From Eriocheir sinensis (Eukaryota > Arthropoda > Malacostraca > Decapoda > Varunidae), in the NCBI RefSeq assembly GCF_024679095.1, contig NC_066543.1:17279345-17343344 (forward strand): a stretch of DNA of 64,000 bases. The letters run 5' to 3'. The translations under genes were made by a program, and so were the position numbers. A model generated the notes under the pieces. It was not told where the DNA came from. It saw only the letters and a list, made by a program, of their open reading frames with translations, and made no database searches. Position 1 is the stretch's first letter. Every line of letters begins with the position of its first letter. Of this stretch, positions 24,016-35,130 are shown piece after piece.

Positions 24016-25194
24016 GAATAGGAGCGAGACGCAGAAGACACACCGCACAACTACCACGACGACAAAAACAAACCGTGATGGAGAGATTTCAATTATCTGC
24101 AAGTAATGAGTCGAGTCTAAGCAACAGCAGACCAGCGCCTCATTTTTCCTCCTCCCGCCTTCCCTTCCGCTCTTCTCGCCCACCCACGCATGGCATCGCA
24201 CACCCGCGCACACTCACACACTCGCCTCACTTGCTCCCTACCTTTTCTCGGCTCAAAGTCTCGTTTCTTCAGGTGTGTCACGTAAATTACAGGTAAACTG
24301 ACCCCCAAAAGCACCGAAGTCACTAACGAATCACTTCACGGTTTTGGAAAGGTCGGGTGAAGCTTCGATAATCAACTTTGCGGATTTTTCTCACTTGGTC
24401 TGCAGTGAGGCGGGCTGAGGAGCCTCCTGAGTGTTGTAAAGGCTAAGACCCACCTTGCCAGTGTGTGGGGCGGAGGATGTCGGTGGTCCTCTCCGTGTGG
24501 TGGTTGGAGTGGGAATGGCGATGAGGCAGGACGCCGCTGTGACTGTACCGTCTTCATGCCGCCTCCTCCTCCTTCCCGCTCACTCCTTGCCTTGCCTTGC
24601 CGAAGACGTCTGGCAACCCCCCTTTGCTGCCTCCCGCTCCCCCTGCCCCCCTTCCCATCTTCTCTTCCTTCTTCTCCTCCTGCTTCCTCTACTCCACCAG
24701 CGGCCTGCAAAGGCGGGCCTCAGGTGGGGTTGGGCAGATTCTTGGCCCCGGCGCGCGGCTCCCGCCAGCCGGTCACTTGACTCCGGCCTGAACCTCCCTG
24801 TTAAGACCTCTCCGCCCCTCGATTCCAAAGGCGATTCTTGTCTTTGTTTCCCTCCACACCGGACATTTTTCTCGGGGGTGAGTGCCCCGGGTGCCAGCGT
24901 GCCCCAGGGGAAGCTGAGGGCTGGCATCCGGGTTGGTGGGGCGCCCCGGGCCGGCACGTCGTCCGCGCCGCACGCTCATTGGCTGGTGGTCGCCGCCCGG
25001 GGCTAAAGATGACAGTTCCACGACCTCGGCATCGCCCCGCCCCATCCTCCTTCCCAGCTCCCGCCCCGCACTCTCCGAGAAAGAAATAACTAAAATCAAT
25101 AAAACAAGCCACCAAAAAGTCACCAATGGGCATATTTTTCGTCAAAACGGTCCGCCTCATGAGTGTGGTGCCCAGGTTGACCCCGCCCCCTCCG

Positions 25195-25202
25195 TGACGT
25201 CA
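25195..25202. promoter_or_regulatory. CRE palindrome TGACGTCA
   Basis: A perfect 8-bp CREB/ATF consensus, 6 bp downstream of the GC box at 25181-25189 and inside the CpG-rich island. The match is exact; binding is inferred. Confidence 0.55.
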
Positions 25203-25349
25203 AAGCGCGGGGCAAGGAAAGGCCGGAGCGTCGAGGAGGGGCGGGGAGGGGCCGAGGAGCTGAAGACCCTTGCCTGTGGGAGACTCACAGCGGGGTTGAG
25301 TCTGGCCCACTTACCGGGCGGCGGGGAAGGAAGCTGCACCGCCACCAGT

Positions 25350-25573
25350 CGGCGGCAGCCCAGGCAAGGAGAAGAAGGACCTGGTCTCTCTCTCACTCTT
25401 TCAGCTACGAGCGCTCCACACACACGTCTCACACCCCCGCACGGCTATTGCTCGCCCCGGCACAAGATACGCTCGGTGAGACAGCAGGCGACAGGTGGGG
25501 TGATGAGTGCTGGGAGACAAAACTGTACACCTGCCTCTCCCTCTCGCGCCTCTCCCTCCCTCGCCTCTCTCCG
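25350..25573 (+). other. Candidate non-coding first exon
   Basis: A GC-rich to pyrimidine-rich stretch ends at ccg|gtaagagtgag, which matches the 5' splice consensus at most positions. The 5' boundary is a guess, because no clear initiator was found. With the CRE/GC boxes about 150-200 bp upstream this would be an ordinary TATA-less promoter and untranslated first exon. No acceptor can be paired with it from sequence alone. Confidence 0.35.
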
Positions 25574-25916
25574 GTAAGAGTGAGCCTCCAAAGGGTGAGT
25601 CCTGCCTCTCGTCACGCTTCATCCTCCCACAGTAGTTCAGTCTCGCCTCCTCCATCCTCTCATTTAAGTCTTCGGGCGATGAGATGGATCCAGGACGTAA
25701 ATGTATGACAGTTCGTGAGTCTAAATGAACAGGTAGAGGATGATTTACACGGGTACCTGTTTGCGGTCACCGTGTTGGAATGTAACGTAATGTTGAGGCG
25801 TTGCGAGTCTTTCCTCATACGTAACAGGGAAGGTGTGTTGTGTTGTATCCCCGGACTAATAAAAGCTGCCCAAACACTGCTATTTAATTCAATCCGAGAC
25901 AGATATGTACAGAGTT

Positions 25917-26179
<263 letters not shown>

Positions 26180-26244
26180 AGGGGAGGAGAACAGCCTTCC
26201 GAATTTTAACTAGCAATATAACAGGACTGAAAGCTTTAGTGACA

Positions 26245-26648
<404 letters not shown>

Positions 26649-26653
26649 AGAAG

Positions 26654-27090
26654 ATGGCATGCAAGACCTACGAGGAGGCACTGCGGGCCTTTGGACTGCC
26701 CAAGCTATGCGCCCAATATGTCAGGACACTTGAGAGGTTCGGACAGCGGCTTCTTGCCAACCCCGCCCACCGCAACCTCCTCCATCCCCCAGCCCTACTA
26801 CCACAAAGGTCGACGAAGCATGTCAACCACTTGATTCACATCAGGGCTAGAACAGAGAAATACAAGAATAGTAACATTCCTACCATAGTCAACAGCATCA
26901 ACTTCGCCCACCCCCCCTTTTGTAAACTTAAGTGTTTTGCCAGTTTGTACCTGGCAATACATATTGGCCCTTGTGTGTGTTAGCCGTTTGTTGCTCGCTA
27001 CCTAATGAAATGTTGCCTCTGTTATGTATGTTTGTATATTTTCAGTCTCAATAAACCGATGATTATTGCTATTATTATTATTTTCATTAT
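26654..27090 (+). mobile_element. Non-LTR retrotransposon 3' end (ORF2 C-terminus and 3' UTR)
   Basis: An open frame (26654-26983) contains YEEALRAFGLPKL, a FGQRLLANPAHRNLLHPP block and IRARTEKYKNSNIP. This order matches the C-terminal tail downstream of the reverse transcriptase in Jockey-like LINEs: an ALxxLGLPSL helix, a KNPxxxxLLPP block and a CRTERYRxSAIP block. It is followed by about 100 bp of 3' UTR with an AATAAA signal near 27050 and a short ATT-rich tail, then a CA array. The element is severely 5' truncated: the reverse transcriptase is missing, and its left edge touches the BEL/Pao remnant. The ATG at 26654 is not a real start. Confidence 0.75.
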
Positions 27091-27152
<62 letters not shown>

Positions 27153-27195
27153 GCTGTCTGTCTGTTGTCTGTCTCTCTGTCTGTCTGACTGTCTG

Positions 27196-27234
<39 letters not shown>

Positions 27235-27241
27235 CTATCTC
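27091..27241. repeat. (AC)n, (TCTG)n, (CT)n, (TCTA)n cluster
   Basis: AC array at 27091-27148 directly after the LINE tail, then TCTG/TCTC words, CT units and about six TCTA units. A nested series of different simple repeats at a retroelement 3' end. Confidence 0.94.
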
Positions 27242-27560
27242 CTTGAGTGGTTCCCCTTCAGCCCTTTGCGTGCAGGCAGCGGCAGTCTCCCAGGGAGACG
27301 ATCCCGGGGTAAGTGAGGCTTAAGTCACTTAAGTCTTGTCGCCTTTTCATGCGCGTGAGGCAGTAGCACTGTAGCTGGGCGGCGGCGGGGCAGAGCAGGC
27401 AGAGACCCGCCACCAGCATTGAGGTAGGTAAGACGTGTTCCCCTCACCTGTGTGCTGACTTGATTGCCTCACCAGTCAGCAAAGCGCCAAGAGGCAGTAC
27501 AAAGAGGCAAACAAGGTGAAGAAGATGAAAGGAGGAAAAGAAGACCAGAGTATTTATCGT
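27242..27560 (+). other. GC-rich stretch with two strong splice donors
   Basis: Unique sequence with cccggg|gtaagtgag at 27308/27309 and gaggtag|gtaagacg at 27427/27428, both close to the 5' splice consensus. A GGCGGCGGGG stretch lies at about 27377. These could be alternative untranslated first exons of the gene suggested by the 25-kb island. No coding similarity seen. Confidence 0.3.
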
Positions 27561-27634
27561 GAACTAATCTGAAGCAAAATATCATAAAGCTAAACTTTCT
27601 AACTCTTCTCTTTCTATCCTTCTATCCAAGTATC

Positions 27635-27703
27635 CATTTATCTGTCTATCTATCTGTTTCTCTGTCTATCTATCTGTATATCTATCTATCTTTTTATCCA
27701 TTA

Positions 27704-27750
<47 letters not shown>

Positions 27751-27752
27751 CA
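27635..27752. repeat. (TCTA)n array
   Basis: Interrupted TCTA/TCTG units to 27700, then about 12 pure TCTA units. Confidence 0.95.
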
Positions 27753-27764
27753 CATACATGAACT

Positions 27765-27930
27765 CTTTCAGGAGGAGAGTATCGAGACACCTCTCCACCC
27801 GATATTGACCTCTCTTTTGGCCACTCTTCTAAACTCTTTTTATATGGGCAATGATTATTGGACTTTTTTTCTCATTTATTTATTTTGCCCTTGAGTTGCT
27901 TCCTTCAGTGTGAAAAAAATCTATCTATTA
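27765..27930 (+). mobile_element. Dispersed repeat family A, copy 2
   Basis: Shares ttgacctctcttttggccactcttc, a following aactcttt..atatggg block, the T-rich stretch and tgcccttgagttgcttcctt.agtgtgaaaaaa with the copies at 13960 and 50015. It is the best preserved copy and ends in an A run followed by TCTA. Confidence 0.75.
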
Positions 27931-28235
27931 ACACACCCACGTATTTTTACAAGTTGGAATACCATATCATCAATGTCTGACAGGCTTTCATACACTCCCA
28001 GGTATTTTGGAAAAGTGAGGGGGGAATTTCAACACACAAACCATGAAGCCAAGAGCCGTAAAAGGGAAGCGGACGATCGTAAACTCCAAATATTAAGGAA
28101 GAAAGCTTTATCGTTATCCAGTCAAGGAGCATAACGTTTCCTGCCCCGCCCATTCCCTCAAGACGAGCCCTGGGTGTGGATGGGAGCGATTCTATGATAC
28201 CCAGCACCCCACTCTTCGCCTCCTCACTCCGTAGG
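27931..28235. other. Unique sequence, no gene recognised
   Basis: Low-repeat DNA with a 74-codon plus-strand frame and a 118-codon minus-strand frame; neither shows motifs I know. Confidence 0.45.
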
Positions 28236-28239
28236 CTCT

Positions 28240-28720
28240 GTGTCACCCCACCCCATGAGTCTGCTCCACCCCACACCACCACAACGCACCCCATCCCACC
28301 CACATCAAGCTCACCCCATACGGTCTTTCATCTCAAACATTGATCCCATAACCCCAATACATACCATACAACTCCACCTCTCCAACACAAATCACACCCA
28401 GTCACTCTATAGCCCCCTCACCCCCCCCCCACGCCCTCACACTAACGCCCTCCACCTTACACTACCCCAACTCCCTCAGACCTCAGTTCCCCACACAACC
28501 CACATTATTCACCAAGCTGCTTCTCTACAACCTACCCCATCCCCACATACCAACCTTTCAACCCCTTGTAACCAACTTAGCCCCACTCTCCACACCCCAT
28601 CCTATCCCGCCCCGCCCCACCCCCACACCCCCTTCTTTCCCGACCCCTACACACCTTACCCCAAACCATCCTACCCCGATCTTGCACTCCCTATACCCCA
28701 TCCAAGCCCGACCCACCCCA
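28240..28720 (+). repeat. C-rich CCCCA/CCCATC tract
   Basis: Almost G-free on the plus strand. The proline/histidine/threonine-rich 205-codon frame is a composition artefact. Confidence 0.78.
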
Positions 28721-28874
28721 TCCATCCGCCGCCAACACGATCCTCTCCAGGCTTCTCCGTACATACATCCCTCAGGCCAGACAGGTGGAGATGGGCCGTA
28801 TATCATAAGTTTACCTGTGCAGCCAGCGACCGGAAACCCGAGCGAGAACGACGATGACCTTCACTGAAAGAAGT

Positions 28875-29090
<216 letters not shown>

Positions 29091-29469
29091 GGTTGGGGTG
29101 GGGAAGAAGAAAGAAAAAATAAAGGGGGAAAGAAGGGGAGGAGGTGAGGATACAAAATTATACACATACATAAATACACACATACATACAAACATACATA
29201 CATTCAAACATATACACACAGAACTACACCGAAGCACATGCATAAGAAAACATACAAACAAACAAAAATAAAAGGATCTTCGCCAAGCAAAGCTGATTAA
29301 AATTTCTTCCATCACTCTCCTATATTGATACTTGCTTCCACTCTCACTAACAAACACACACACAGGTAGGCAGCAGGCGAGGTGAGCAAAGAACAGACTA
29401 CCTTGACACCTGTAAACAAACTTCACCTTTCAAAATTACTGACGTGGGAAAAATGGCAAACATTACATT

Positions 29470-30380
29470 AAACGTCTTCATTTTTTATCTTGTTGTTTTC
29501 TTTCTCTTCGCAATCTTCTTATGTTTCTTCTAGTATTTATTTCTCTATCTATCTATCTCTTTATATCCTTCTACTTCTTTACCTCCTTTAATTTTGTCAT
29601 TCTCTTTATCTACCTCTTTGTACTTTTCTCTCTCCATTTTTTGTGTCTCTTTATCCTTTGCTTCATCCTACATTTGGATCCTTCTTCTCTCTTATCTCTA
29701 TTTCACTCTCTGCAGAATCATTCCATTTTGTTTATATTCTCTATCTCTACTCCTTCATTCTATCCTTTTCCTTTCTTCCCTAATTTCTCTTCACCAGCAT
29801 TCCATTTCCTTCTGTATTTCTTTATCTATCCTTCTATATTCCATCATCAGATCTTTCTCTTTTTCTTCCTTCCTCCTCTACATCATCTTTCTATCCTCTT
29901 CTCTTTTTCTTCCATTTTCCTTCTTAGCATCCTTCCACCTTTTTCGTATTTTCCCTTATTCCTCAGCTTCATCTCCTCCATTCTACTATTTACCTTCTCA
30001 TCCCCTTTTCTTCTCCATCCATTTTCCTCTCCCTTTTCCTTATTATCCTCATTCCATCCTTTTCATTATCTCCTTATCTCCTCTTCACCATCCTTCTCTA
30101 TTATTAAATATCTTCTCATTTCATTCTCTTCTTCATTGTTTTCTTTCTCTCATTTTTTCCTGCTCTCCTATTCCTCTCCTATTTCTACCTCTCCCTAACG
30201 TTCAATTCTTCTTTCCTCCCTATCTCCTCTTCACCATCTTCTATCCTCTTCTCCCTTACTCATCCACTTAACCTCTCCTCGTTTCCTTTCCCAGCCACTC
30301 CCTTGCATCGTCAGCCTCTTCAGGTATTTCCTCCGACCCCCTGAACCTCCTCCCAATCTCCCCTAACCCCCCCCTCTAAG
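29470..30380. repeat. Pyrimidine-rich block
   Basis: About 900 bp of CTT/TCC/ATT words; the 225-codon Ser/Phe/Leu frames that cross it are artefacts. No clear period seen. Positions 30381-30720 are mixed to purine-rich with nothing recognised. Confidence 0.8.
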
Positions 30381-30723
30381 TTCCCTAAGGCGCAGAGCAT
30401 CGTCCTAATCAAGTCAAGAAGGACAATAATGATAGTCACTTGTTTGTATCAGCTGTTCTCTCTCTATTCTTATCTCTCTCTTGTTCGCTCTCTCACTCTC
30501 CTTTTTGCAATCATGGTCCACAAAAATGAGGTATTTGTTATTTACTTTTTGCATCGTCAACTGCTTGCTCGTTACGGATGGGAAAATTGGAGAGAGAGAA
30601 GAGAAGGGAGAAGATATGGCGAGGGACAAGGAAGGATAGGAAGAAGAACTAAGGATGAAGAAGTAAAGTGATGGAGACAAGAAATGGAAGGATAAGAGGA
30701 AGGGAAGGAGAAAGGTGAGATCA

Positions 30724-30725
<2 letters not shown>

Positions 30726-30819
<94 letters not shown>

Positions 30820-30820
30820 C
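30726..30820. repeat. (AGT)31 microsatellite, left flank of the foldback element
   Basis: A nearly pure AGT array. The same triplet in the same orientation resumes at 31656 beyond the foldback element. Confidence 0.97.
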
Positions 30821-30854
30821 AATGGTGTTGGTGGAGGTGGTATGCTGAAAAAAT

Positions 30855-31655
30855 CGGTTTCATTCCATCTGTCCACTCGTGAACGTTGATGTGTCACCTG
30901 CAAATCGTCGGTTCATGATTGTATGAAGATCAGCTTTTTATTTTCAGTGACAAATTTGAATGTTTGTGTATGCAATGAACCCTCCAGTCCTCTTAAATAA
31001 ACCGTAAACAGATTTGCATCGAAAATATACCTTACAAACACATGAAAGGCAAGTATAGTCGAATCATCCTCGAACGATCTAAGGCCTTTGAAATGCCTCT
31101 AATTCATTTCATTGCAGATACATAAAATGACATATGTCTCTGCAAGTGCATTTACATAAGGAATTTTGATAATTTGTTGCATGTAAATAGCGTGAGTGAT
31201 ATTTGAAATAGCCTTGCTCTACATTTAACAGTCATCATTTACTGTTTCTCGTTATTTCGAATATTTAACGATATTTACATGCAGTAAATCATTAAGATGC
31301 CCTTTGTTTGCACCTGCAGAGCCAAATATCTTTTAATGTACCTGAAATGAGATGAATTATAGGCATTTGAAAAGCCATAGATCGTTGGAGTATGATCTGA
31401 CTATACTGTTTGATACAAGCGTGTCTTTCGTGTGCTTGTATGGTATATTATATAATTATCGATGCAAATCGGTATGTTTGGGATTTATAAGAACTGAGAG
31501 TTTTTGAATACATAAACATCCATATATATTATTGAAAAAATAGCTTGAATATCTATCACAACAGCTGATATTCACGTATTCACGAACTAGAAATGCGTAG
31601 GTGCCACATCTATCAAAATTCCCGCTTTGGTGATTTACAGATGAAATTAAACAGA
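30855..31655. mobile_element. Imperfect foldback (long inverted-repeat) element, about 800 bp
   Basis: The two halves are reverse complements about a centre near 31236, where AACAGT (31227) and ACTGTT (31241) face each other across 8 nt. Working outward, matched pairs include atgtaaata (near 31180) with its complement near 31272; atgcctctaattcat (near 31093) with its partner near 31352; cgaacgatctaagg near 31071 with its partner near 31375; gatttgcatcga at 31011 with tcgatgcaaatc at 31459; and gtttcattccatctgt at 30857 with acagatgaaattaaac at 31637. Inner arms look about 75-80% matched, outer arms less. The interior is A/T-rich with no coding frame. Flanking AGT arrays on both sides in the same orientation suggest insertion into a microsatellite. 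A foldback transposon/MITE is the likely nature. Confidence 0.8.
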
Positions 31656-31656
31656 C

Positions 31657-31687
<31 letters not shown>

Positions 31688-31935
31688 TGTAGTAGTAGTA
31701 GTAGTAGTAGTAATAGCAGTAGTAGTAGTAGTAGTAGTAGTAGCAGCAGCAGCAGCAGTTACAGTAGAAGCAGCGCTGCAGAAGTATTAGTAGTAGCTGT
31801 TGTTGTTAGTTATTGTTTTTATTGTTATTGTTGCAGCATTAGTAGTAGGAGTTGTAACAACAGAAGTAGCAGTAAGCCTAAAGCAACACACCAGTAGTAG
31901 CAACAACAACAACATCAACAACAACAGCAAAATAC
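31656..31935. repeat. (AGT)n, (AGC)n and (AAC)n arrays, right flank of the foldback element
   Basis: AGT units with GTT, AAT and AGC interruptions to 31760, then degenerate GTT/GTAGT and a CAACAA patch at about 31900-31930. Confidence 0.93.
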
Positions 31936-32010
31936 TCACATACGTATACAAAATATTGCCAAACAGCCTCCTCTCACATGAATCACTGTGCCACACTCAC
32001 TTTCCGGCAG

Positions 32011-32081
32011 GATGTCCTCGACACGCCGCTCGCCGGGACTGTTAGCACGAGGAGCCGGGGCGCAGTCTCGTGTGATGCAAG
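32011..32081 (+). CDS. Candidate short first coding exon, product unknown
   Basis: A 71-bp segment lies between an acceptor-like ctcactttccggcag and a donor-like caag|gtattg. It contains an ATG at 32012 with A at -3, followed by 23 open codons beginning MSSTRRSPGLLARG and leaving phase 1 at the donor. It is GC-rich and basic/Ser/Gly-rich, unlike the flanking repeats. No family is recognised. Coding status rests only on splice-like boundaries, start context and composition. Confidence 0.3.
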
Positions 32082-32143
32082 GTATTGGTGTGATGCCACG
32101 GAGGACGAGTGGCCAGCGTTCTGCATGGTGGTGGATTGTCCCT

Positions 32144-32168
32144 TGTGTGGGGGTGGGGGGTGGGGGGC
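32144..32168 (+). other. G-run cluster (candidate G-quadruplex)
   Basis: Three runs of five or more G plus flanking GTG within 25 bp, just downstream of the candidate exon. Confidence 0.45.
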
Positions 32169-32189
32169 AGCATAGACACGGTCCCTGCG

Positions 32190-32790
32190 TGAAGAAGAAA
32201 CAAACATTCATTAAGCCTCCCCAACACACACCTCTGTCCACAGGCATCGATAACACACTCAATCAGCGACGAACGTATACAGTGCAAAGAGTTAAAGAGC
32301 CTGAAAATTGCACAATCTGTCTGTTCTTTGCACTGATGTTTGCTTCTTTGTCTACATTAATTTTGTAAAGCTCGCCAACACACACCTCTGTCCACACACA
32401 TCAGTAACACAATTAGCGACGAGAGAAAACACAGCGAACAGACTGAAAATTGTACAGTCCATCTATTATTTCCACGCTGTTTGCTTCTTTGTCTACATAG
32501 ATTTTGTGAGCCTTTCCAACACACCTCTATCCTCATGCACCGATGACACACTTAACAACGGACCTAAACACCAACAAGATTTAATCAGCCTGAAAATTGC
32601 ACAGTCTATCTATTTTTGGTTCTATTTCTACATTACATTTGCAAGCCACCCCAACACACATCTCTTTCCTTATGCACTGACAACACAACGACGGACCTAA
32701 TCACTATAAACAGCCACGAAATTGTACCGAGTCTACTATTTCCACTGATTTTTGCTCCTATCTCTACATTTGTATAATTTCTAACTTTCC
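32190..32790. repeat. Diverged 132-154-bp tandem repeat, four copies
   Basis: Units start with ccaacacacctct at 32221, 32375, 32516 and 32651. Each has, in order, a cc.atgcac/catc..taacac block, an acgacgga-like block, agcctgaaaattg.acagtc, a tttgcttctttgtctaca block and an attttgtaagcc-like end. Part of an earlier unit end is visible at 32195-32220. The copies are well diverged, so the array is old. Confidence 0.88.
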
Positions 32791-33000
32791 GATTATTACA
32801 TCTGGACTTGTTAAGCTTTGTACGACTACTCTCTTTTCTTTTTTGTCGTACCCTGCGAAGCTAATTTGGTATACAATGCAATTTGTATACAACACAACAT
32901 GATCTTTCCACTAGTATACTCAAATGCATCACAAAAGGTCAACTGACATCGAAACAGCAGATTAATTAACATTCCTAAACATCAGCGAGGTAAGAGGAAG
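32791..33000. other. A/T-rich unique sequence
   Basis: Nothing recognised apart from a short near-palindrome gtatacaatgcaatttgtatac near 32870. Confidence 0.4.
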
Positions 33001-33530
33001 AGGCAACCCTAGACAGCAGCGCCAACGCCGCCCCGCCGATGACGAGGCGCTGAGCCAGGTGGAAACCCCCCGCCGTGGCACAACACTCCACACACTCCAC
33101 TCGGGGAAGCCTTGCGTTTAAAGTGCCTCCTCGCTTCAGTGTGGCTTAGCGTGAGGCTATTTGGTGCACGTGGTGGCGTTATCGTGGTGGTGATGGGGGT
33201 AATAGACATATTGGTGGCGGTGGTGAAGAGCCTCCTTAGCAGCGATAGTGGTAATAAGAGACTGGTCCCCGCCCCGCCCATCCTCGTCTCGCGTGTGAGG
33301 TTGAGTGGTCATCTGGTCATCGTCACTGTGACTCACGCATCACACAAACGCGCACGAGTCGCTGTGTTATTTACGTTCCGAGTCTCTCTGGCGCCAAGTG
33401 TGCCGGCGGCATACTCATCATCCGCCTCGTTATCCTACTTTGTCGGCGGTATTTGGCGCGGTGAACGTGTTTGCGCGGCGCGGCCTGACCCACTGATTGA
33501 AAACACGCAGGACAGATTGATTTGAAAAAC
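33000..33530. other. Moderately CpG-rich unique sequence
   Basis: Contains several CG-rich stretches, a ccccgccccgccc GC-box pair near 33268 and a cggcgcggcc stretch near 33478. A 137-codon plus-strand frame (33112-33525) begins inside it, but it is Val/Leu/Ser-rich and matches nothing known. It may be a second regulatory island; evidence is weak. Confidence 0.35.
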
Positions 33531-33534
33531 GTGC

Positions 33535-34325
33535 CCAGAACCTGATGACCACCACAGCATTTCTCTCAGTATTTACAAACACTATTACCTCGCCTCACAC
33601 TCACCCAGCCAGGCAAAGACTAAACCTGCCTCCGCCGGTTTCACAAGTGGAGAGTAACGGGACGAACTGCATGTGTAAAAACTCTGGTGATTAAAATAAT
33701 GCACTGGCAGGTTTTAATACGAATGCTGGTGTGACATTATCGACGCTCAGCATTTTACAGGACCGCTGCGATCTGTCAGCGTGCCCGTAACATGATCTCT
33801 TGGAACGAAATGACAGTAAGAAATATTCACTTCATAATCCATTTGTTCTGCCGGATTTAAAGGAAAAGAATAAGAGTTCAGTTATCAGGGAATCTTGTCT
33901 TTCTTTTTATGTGAGGGAATAACGGTCACAAACTTTCCTTGAATTAAAATAGTTTCTGCCGCTGTAAGGATTATTGACCCTACACTGTCTAAGTTTTTGC
34001 TAGCGTGAATTCCTTGCATTTTATTTCACAGTGCCGTTAAAAATGATCCGAGTTCTTGAGATTTACGCATCGTTTGGATACGTTTAACGAGAATGTTTCC
34101 TTGGCAGCTGATGAGGAATTAAACAACAGACTGCGTTTCTTAAAATGGTCGACTTTTCTGATAGGAAGAACGGAGGAGTACGGTAAACCAAGTGACTTTG
34201 GTTAGATTAATGATGAAAAAATCAATATTATTATTCCAAAACATTTACAAAAATCTCATGATAAAACAAATCCCTTAACATGTCAAATTGAAGTGACAAC
34301 CGTAATGATAAAAAGGTGTCCTCAT
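33535..34325. other. Longest low-repeat stretch in the window, function unknown
   Basis: About 790 bp of A/T-rich, non-repetitive DNA without microsatellites, long open frames or recognised motifs. A short AAC/CAA array follows at 34327-34375. This is the segment where conserved non-coding sequence would be easiest to detect by comparison. Confidence 0.5.
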
Positions 34326-34599
34326 AATGAACAACAACGAATACAACAACAACAACAACAGCAACAATAGCAATAATAAGAAAGATGCCCACAAAATGAA
34401 CAAAAACAGCATCCCGCAAAGCCAGCCATCCCCTAACCCTCTTCGTCCGCTTCGTCCCTCCTGCTCTTCCTCACGTCCCCTTAACCCCAAGCCCCCCCCG
34501 CCCCCTTCACCCACCCGCCCACTTGTTCCTCGTCTTACATGTTACATTCGTTTTCTCTCATGTACGACTAGACTTCGTTATTACTCGATTATTTTTTGC

Positions 34600-35130
34600 C
34601 ATTTTATTCTTCTCTTTTTCTTTTCTTCTTGATTTTTCTATTACCTCTTTCCTTCCTCTTTTCATTTCATTCATTTCTTCTTTCCTACTGTTCTTTCCTT
34701 CCTCCTGTCTTCCTTTTTTCTGCCTTCCTTGCTTCTTCCCTTCCTTCCTACCTACGCACCTACTTACCTATCCTCTTTCCTTCCTTCCTTCCGTTCTTCC
34801 TTCCCTCTATCATCTCTTCTTTTTCCTTCCTCCCTTTTTCTTTCCTTCCTCCCTTCCTTCATTTCATTCTTCCTTCCAATCATTTTTTCTCCCTTCCAAC
34901 GAACTACTTACCTTCCTTCCTTCCTTCTTTCCTTTCTTACTACATTCCCTTCCTATCTTTCCTTCCTTCCTCCTTCCCTGATCAATAAATCCCCTTCACT
35001 AATACAGAAACTCTCTCTTTTCCTTTCTCACTGAACACCACTTCTCTTGACTTCCTCTTTCCTTGTAATTTCCGTCTAATCTCCTAACATATCTTGGCTT
35101 CCCTCTGTTTTCCCTCTTCCCTCTCCTCAG
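34600..35130. repeat. Pyrimidine-rich block with CTTC words
   Basis: CTTC/TTCC repeats from 34600 to 34990. The piece at about 34800-34900 is closely similar to 36355-36436, the sequence immediately left of the SINE. The last 40 bp form a good polypyrimidine tract ending in cag at 35130. Confidence 0.82.

Larger units (their letters stand above)
24430..25650 (+). promoter_or_regulatory. CpG-rich island, candidate promoter region
   Basis: This is the most CpG-dense part of the window; several 60-bp lines between 24840 and 25260 contain five to eight CpG each, and simple repeats are absent. It contains GC-box sequence ccccgcccc at 25181-25189, a CCAAT box in reverse orientation (attgg near 24978) and the CRE palindrome at 25195. 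No TATA box was found. A strong splice donor lies downstream at 25573/25574. Long open frames on both strands (up to 214 codons) follow from the high GC and match no family I know. Promoter function and orientation are inferred. Confidence 0.5.

Noticed and set aside
24455..25577. 183- and 214-codon frames in the CpG island
   Set aside because: Several frames on both strands are open because the DNA is GC-rich and stop-poor; no protein similarity recognised. The island is kept as a regulatory candidate only.
28240..28857. 205-codon Pro/His/Thr-rich frame
   Set aside because: The frame spans a G-poor C-rich tract and then unrelated sequence; no motif seen.
33112..33525. 137-codon plus-strand frame
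   Set aside because: Val/Leu/Ser-rich with no family resemblance or splice structure; could be chance in GC-rich DNA.
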